From positions 1 through 64,000 of the forward strand of contig JAMYHX010000091.1 of NCBI GenBank assembly GCA_025529335.1: DNA of 64,000 nt, read 5' to 3'. How positions within the stretch are numbered: position 1 is the stretch's first letter; each line of letters opens with the position of its first letter. This DNA is from Rhizopus sp. PT2906 (Eukaryota; Mucoromycota; Mucoromycetes; Mucorales; Rhizopodaceae). Below are positions 58,601 through 64,000 of the stretch, one piece after another. Made by a program: the position numbers and the translations under genes. The notes below the pieces were generated by a model that did no database searches, was not told where the DNA came from, and saw only the letters and a list, made by a program, of their open reading frames with translations.

Positions 58601-61130
58601 AATACGTCGATGAAGTTGGCAACCGTATGGAGAAATTAAATGCTGACCTCAGCGCTCGTAATGAAATGGTCTCAAAGGCTCAAGAAATTGCTCAAAAGGC
58701 AAAAGAAGAATATGATGCATTACGCGAGAAGCTTCAGAATGCACAAAATGAACTTGCTACCGAAAATAAAGAGCTAAAGTCCAGCAAATCTCAATTAGAG
58801 CTCGAAGTTGAAGAAAAACGAAAGCAAGTTGAAACGCTTACTGCATCATTAGAAGAGCAAAAACGAGCATTAGACAGTGTTCAAGAGAAGCTGCATGACG
58901 AAGAAAACAGTCGCCAACAAGCTGAGGAAGCTGCCACAAAGCTCCGTGAAGATGTTGCCAAGCTCGAAAGCGAGCTTAACGACAGCAAGCATAAATTGGA
59001 AGAAGTCAAGGCTCAACTTGAAACAGCCAATGAAGTACATAAGCGTGAAAGTGCTGAATGGACACAGTTCCAGGAGAGTATCAAAAAGGGCCGTGAAGAG
59101 GCTGAAAGTATGCGAAGCGAGACATATACTCGCTTGGAAGAATTGTTTGAAAAGATCAGTAAATGGAGTGAAACCAATGAAGGCACAGCAGGCCCTGAAC
59201 TATCAGAAGTTACTCGCGATATCTATGAACAGCTCCGTACAACCAACGCTTCACTTCTTCGTGAAAAGGAAAGAAGCGATGCACAACGTCTAGAAGAAGT
59301 GCAAAAGTATAGATTACTTGAAGAAGAGCTCAATAACGTCAGACAACGACTCGATATTGCGCGCAACACAATTACAGAGTTAGAGAAGAGTGGTGAAGGT
59401 TTAGTAGAGCAAAAGGCAGCCGAGCTTTCACGATATAAGGTTGAAGCTGATGCCTTTAGAGCTCAAAACGTTTCTTTGGTCGAAGCCAATAATCAATTGA
59501 AGGCAAAGATTGAACGTGTTGAAAATGAGCTATCTACAAAGGTTAAAGAAATGGAGCCTTTGAGTGTAAAAATTTCAGCTTTAGAAGCTCAACTGCAAAG
59601 CGCACAGGAACATATTTCTATGTTGACTGCCAAAGAAAAGGAATGGTCTGCACGCTCTGCTGAAATCTTGGCTAAATACAACCAGATTGATCCTAAAGAA
59701 GTTGAAGGTCTTAAAGCAGAGAATGAACGTATTAAATCAGAGTGCGAGACAGCAAAGGCCGAATTTGAAAAAGCCAATAATGAATTACAAGCAATGAAGA
59801 ATTCAGTAGCTCCTCTGAACGACAAGATCAAGTCCTTAGAATCTGAATTAGAGTCAACTAGGTCCAACCAAGCCAGTCTTGTGGCAAATGCAAACCAGAG
59901 ACAACGTTTCGCGTTGGAGCTCAAGAATCGTTTAACAGAGGCCAACAAGAAGGTTTCTGAACTTGAAGCAAAGGTTGCAGAGTTGCAAACACAACTGAAA
60001 GAAGCTTCAACTGCTACAGTAAGTGTATATACATTCAAGTACCATTACAAAATGCTAACTTCATAACTTAGAATAATGTTGAAGCAGACACACAAAAGAT
60101 AAAATCATTAGAAGAAGCTCTAAAGAAAGAGCAAGAGGCCAGGCAAGCAGCAGAGCAAGAAGTAAAAAATACAGAGGCATCATTGAAGAAGAAGACAGAT
60201 GAACACCAAACATTAGAAGCAAAATTCCATGGTTTGCTGAGCAAGGCTAAATCCATCCAGCAAGAAAAGAACAAGTATGCAGACGAGTTGAGGGCTTTGA
60301 AAGCTGAACAAGAAAATAATGCAAAGGCCCCTGCCACTAAGGAAAATGAGGGAGCCAACGCTGCAGAGATCACTGCACTCAAAGAGAAGATTACTGCTTT
60401 AGAAGAAGAGAATGAGAAGGTAAAGAAGGAGTTGGCTGAAGCAGGCATCGAAATGGGAAGATTGAAGGTGATGAATTCGATGACACAAAACAAAAACAAG
60501 AAACTCCAAAACGAGCTTAATGCTCTAAAGGAAGCTGCATCGGCATCAACGACCGCGGCCCCTAGTGCACCGAGTGTCGGTACACCTCAAGTTACAGCAG
60601 CAGTTGCTGAGACAGCCACAGAGAATATTGCCGAAAGTACAACAGAAACCGTGATTAATGGTGATAAAAAAGACAAAGATGTACAACAGTCAAAAACAAC
60701 GGATGAAATGCTTGTAGAGAAGCCTGAAGAGAAATCCGAGAAGGATGAGGAAAAGAAACCTGAAGAAAAGTCCGTGGAGAAGCTTGAGGAGAAACCGGAG
60801 GAAAAATCTGAGGAAAAGTCTGAGGAGAAACCTGCTGAAAGCTCCAGCGAACAGCTTGTAGATCAACCCATGGAACAATCTGAGGAGCCAATATCTGAGC
60901 AAGCACCAGAGCAAACTGACGATCAATTAATTGAAAACCCCACGACAGAATCATCTGAAAATCAGGAAAAGATGGCTGAAGAAACCATGGTTCCAACAGA
61001 AGTGCCTGAGACAAGTAAAGAAGCCCCTAAAGTTGAAGATACCCAGGAAGAACAAGTAGCTACCAAGCGTGAAAGAGAAGAAGAGCAAAGTGAGCCAAGC
61101 TCACCTGGAAAGAAGCAAAAAAGTTTGTAA
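55657..61130 (+). CDS. Tpr/Mlp1-like nuclear-basket coiled-coil protein
   Basis: Very long coiled-coil protein likely forming nuclear-pore basket filaments. Exons 55657-55693, 55757-55840, 55923-56093, 56146-56249, 56297-56410, 56461-60018 and 60072-61130 give 1,708 residues (yeast Mlp1 1,875). Residues about 10-1,480 are nearly continuous heptads (for example LEHEDLQKKYCQLEDS, LRLRADRLESAYRTLDS). The region LSVTNQEKIAAETKLSEAE onward and the block RLEEVQKYRLLEEELNNV are in the Mlp/Tpr style. The tail (about 1,520-1,708) is Glu/Lys/Pro-rich with repeated PEEKSEEK units and ends in a nuclear-signal-like RKRE/KKQKSL. A generic coiled-coil protein is the alternative. The small 5' exons were set by phase and codon pattern. 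Confidence 0.68.
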
Positions 61131-61292
61131 ATTAGACAGTGTTTAAAATAAATCATGAAATGTATAAAAGAGTTCATTTTGATGATATAATTTTTTATTT
61201 TATTTTATATAAAGTGTGAAAGGGGAAACAATACAAAAAACTATGTTTTTGGGTAATAGACACAACATATGATACATGATTGATTCAATATT

Positions 61293-63998
61293 TTACTGAG
61301 ATTTCTTGGATGCCTTTTCCTCGGCCTTTCTCTTTTCTTCTGCATTACGCTTTTCTTCATATTGCTTCTGCTTAAGTTCTCTTTCTTTTCTCTTTTCTTG
61401 TTCCTCTTTTTCATATTCATAAAGTTCAAGAAGTTCTTCCTTGGCAGCGTTTGCACTCTTTTTGCCACCACGTACAAGAATTTCATCAGGGTTACCTGTA
61501 GAAGGACTTTCATCGCCTTGTGTTGATTTGGGGAACTTGATAAACACGTTATATTTATCTTCAAGCTTCTTGACATAACGTCCACTAGGACCAATCAAGT
61601 AACGATGGAACTCCTTGGGAACCTTTAATGAAAGAGTCACTTGGTCTGCCAACATGGCTACTTGAGCATTAATGTGTGCCTTGGCAGCTTCAACATTTGT
61701 CTTGATACCCTGGATGGTGACCTTCACAGGAGGAGCGGCCTTCTTTTTACTGTCCTTTCCGTTCGTCTTTTCCTCTGCCTTGTCACTATCTCCAAAATCA
61801 ATTCTGACACCAAAATCTTCTTTGAGCTTGTTGATGTTGGCGCCAGACTTGCCAATAACGTGAGCAGAGAAGTTGGAAGGAATAGAGAATTCGGAAGAGT
61901 AGGGCTTGGCAAAGTTTTTATCTTGGGCCTCTTGGTATGTCTTGTTGATTTCAGAGATAGCATGGTCTACTTGCTTGCTGAAGCCACGGACTTCAACCGT
62001 GTCGTTGGGACCGAAACGGACGGTCACGCCAGAATTGAGACCTAGGACAGCATTCAAGGTTGTGCCCTTGGGACCACGAATGAGGTCATGATAGTTGGCA
62101 GGAATAGAGAGAGATTTGGATACGTAATCGGAAGATTCAGAGACAATTTCTTTCAATGCACCAGAGGCAGCAGCAAGTGCGTCCTTGACTGCAGCCTTAT
62201 CGTCTCCTTCGTATACAATCAATACGTCTTGATCCTTTTCACCAGGGAAAATGATATCAACCTGTTGAGCTTCTTTAATACGCTGAATTCTAGCACGGTA
62301 TGTGTTGAGTATATGCTGATGAAGATAGGCATCAATCTTGATCGTGCTAAAACGATCGGGCGTCAATTTACGAACGGCGTTGGTGAGAGCCAATTGAGCA
62401 ATGGCAGCGTCCTTTTCTTCTTTGCTAATGAATTCAACATATACGGACTTTTCAAGTTCTTCATCAGAAGGAACACTGGTCTGAACGTTGTGCTCTTTCT
62501 CAATACCCTTCAAGGCTCTCTTATTCAAAAGATATTTCAAAGCATAGCGGGCATAAGTCAAAGAGTCCTTTCCGCAAGAGCTGTAGATTTGAGCCAAATC
62601 AAGCACGCTAATGTGAACAGCCTTCACCTTGGCCATGACAAGTGATAAAGCTTGAACCACTTGAGTTTCAGGTCCACGAACAACAATGCTTTCTGAAGCA
62701 TCGTCTTGGGAGGGCAATTCGACAGTACAACCTGTTTCATTAAAGATCTCTTTAAAAATTTCAGAGTTACCGCGGAAGTACTTTTGCTGACGCTTGGAAG
62801 CATTAATGGAAACAACCGTGCCTGTGCTTTCAATAGTGGCATAGTTCTTCTCCAAAGCTTGCTTAGCAGCCTGAGCCTTCTCCTTATCACCAGTGATGGT
62901 GATGGGGCTACTGTTCACGTTGTTACCATCAATGGCAATGAAAGGGACGTGAATCTTGACGTCGAATTCCTCTTCCAACTTTTTGATGTTGCTGTTATGA
63001 GGACCAGCAATGAAAGGATAATATTTAGCATCAAATTGATCAACCTTGATGGTCTGCTTAGCTCTCTATAGATTGTATCCATCATCAGTATCGGTTTACT
63101 CTTATCTATTCTTTGCCCTTCTTTACCTTTTCTGCAACAATCTTTTCGATTTCTTCCTTGGCAATCATGATGTCAGTAACATAACCAACAATTGTAAGGG
63201 GAATCGTGTCATCAGGGTCATTTTCATCAAAGTCTTCCTCTTCTTTACGAGCAAAGTTGATACGGGTGTTTGATTTTTCTTCAATTTGTCTAAGAGTAGT
63301 ACCCTTGGGACCAATGATGAAGCGACGTACAGAAACAGGTATATCAACACTATACACACGCTACAATAAAGTTAATTCCCCCGTTTATCTCTTTCTTTTC
63401 ATTGCTGACTTACCTTGATGAGAAGGCCATTGATCAATTCCTTCTTTGCTCTAGCGACATCAGCAGGTTGACCTTGAATAAGGCAGGTGGTAGTTCCTGA
63501 GCGATTAGTGGAAGCAATGATGTTGGTGCCAGTTCTGTTCATAACCTTTTGAATGACATCAGCGTTGCCCTTGAAGCCTAAAGGCTTATTTTGGGCATTG
63601 GCAATTTGTTGATTAGCTGGCAATTCCAAGACATCCGTGATGGGTGTAGATGTATTCTTCTTTCCGGTAGCAGAAGGAGCCATAGGACGAGTACGAACAG
63701 GCGTCTGAGGAGAAGACTTGAGACGAGAGGCAGCATTAGCAGACCAACCGCTTACAACAGGAGCACGAGGTGAGGCAGAAGCGGAAAGAGAAGGAAAGGC
63801 AGCTTCAGAACTCAAGTCGAGATTCTTTTTGGTCGAAGGTGTTTCCTTCTTCACGGGTGTCACGGGCTTTTTACCGATGGGAGTAGGGAAGTCGCCAGAG
63901 ATGAGAGGTTCAAAGTGAGAATTGTCCATAACAACAGGGTCATCAGGAGAAGGAACGAATTTGTCTTCTTCGGCAATAGTAGCTACAGTTTCGGTCAT
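61293..63998 (-). CDS. vigilin/Scp160-type multi-KH RNA-binding protein
   Basis: Cytoplasmic or ER/polysome-associated RNA-binding protein. Exons 63414-63998, 63127-63360 and 61293-63065 give 863 residues. The N-terminal about 130 residues are Pro/Ser/Thr-rich and disordered. About eight KH units follow. GxxG loops are clear in IIGPKGTTLRQIEEKS, IRGPKGTTLNAVLG, VIGKSGANINKLKEDFG and LIGPSGRYVKKLEDKYNV. Degenerate ones include IAGPHNSNIKKLEEEF and FRGNSEIFKEIFNE. The C-terminal 60 residues are a highly charged Glu/Lys helix. Scp160 has 14 KH domains and 1,222 residues, so this is a short member. The ATG at 63998 lies 3 bases from the window end; the upstream promoter is outside the window. Confidence 0.88.
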
Positions 63999-64000
63999 GG

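Noticed and set aside
1..64000. CRISPR arrays, prokaryotic operons, riboswitches
   Set aside because: No spaced direct repeats were seen, and introns, a tRNA intron and TATA promoters show eukaryotic nuclear DNA.

Overview
The window is nuclear DNA from an early-diverging filamentous fungus, most likely a Mucoromycota/Mucorales species. The evidence is AT-rich intergenic DNA, many short GT-AG introns (about 45-110 nt), translation elongation factor 3 (a fungal marker), a single-gene beta-alpha fused type I fatty acid synthase, a copper-fist regulator, a K/H-rich GH18 chitinase and decayed transposase fragments. I cannot name the species. Exon structures were rebuilt by hand from splice signals, reading frame and conserved motifs. 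No alignment was run.

Layout. 0-5 kb: a sigma-type glutathione S-transferase and the 13-exon TFIIH subunit p52/Tfb2, both on the minus strand, then an unresolved coding-like stretch. 5-9 kb: a small gene with a WRKY-like zinc domain, a 98-residue acidic protein, and a decayed TnpB/Fanzor-like ORF. 9-14 kb: the rRNA-processing factor Rrp36, a secreted GH18 chitinase, and a CRAL-TRIO (Sec14-like) lipid-binding protein. 15-27 kb: the fused fatty acid synthase (3,865 residues, five exons). 27.7-28.6 kb: a degenerate Tc1/mariner-like fragment and another coding remnant. 28.6-34.3 kb: a zinc alcohol dehydrogenase, a PA-TM-RING ubiquitin ligase, an unknown multipass membrane protein and a copper-fist protein. 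34.4-37.7 kb: a remnant-rich stretch (MULE-like fragment, tRNA-Tyr with an 11-nt intron, two broken lineage-specific genes). 38-46.8 kb: cytochrome c peroxidase, a MYND-SET protein, EF-3 and a small mitochondrial coiled-coil protein. 47.5-55 kb: a CLASP microtubule protein, an Erg27-like 3-ketosteroid reductase, an LEA2-like membrane protein and a SUR7/PalI-like cortical membrane protein. 55.6-64 kb: a Tpr/Mlp1-like nuclear-basket coiled-coil protein and a vigilin/Scp160-type multi-KH protein whose start codon lies 3 bases from the window edge.

Most genes are unrelated housekeeping genes, so I see no biosynthetic cluster. Loose themes are lipid and sterol metabolism (FAS, CRAL-TRIO, Erg27), redox defence (GST, cytochrome c peroxidase, ADH) and the cell cortex (chitinase, SUR7-like, LEA2-like). 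FAS, EF-3 and the chitinase use a much more biased, C-ending codon set than their neighbours, as expected for highly expressed genes. The least ordinary items are the fungal WRKY-like protein, the decayed Fanzor-like ORF, and the island of remnants on both sides of the tRNA gene.
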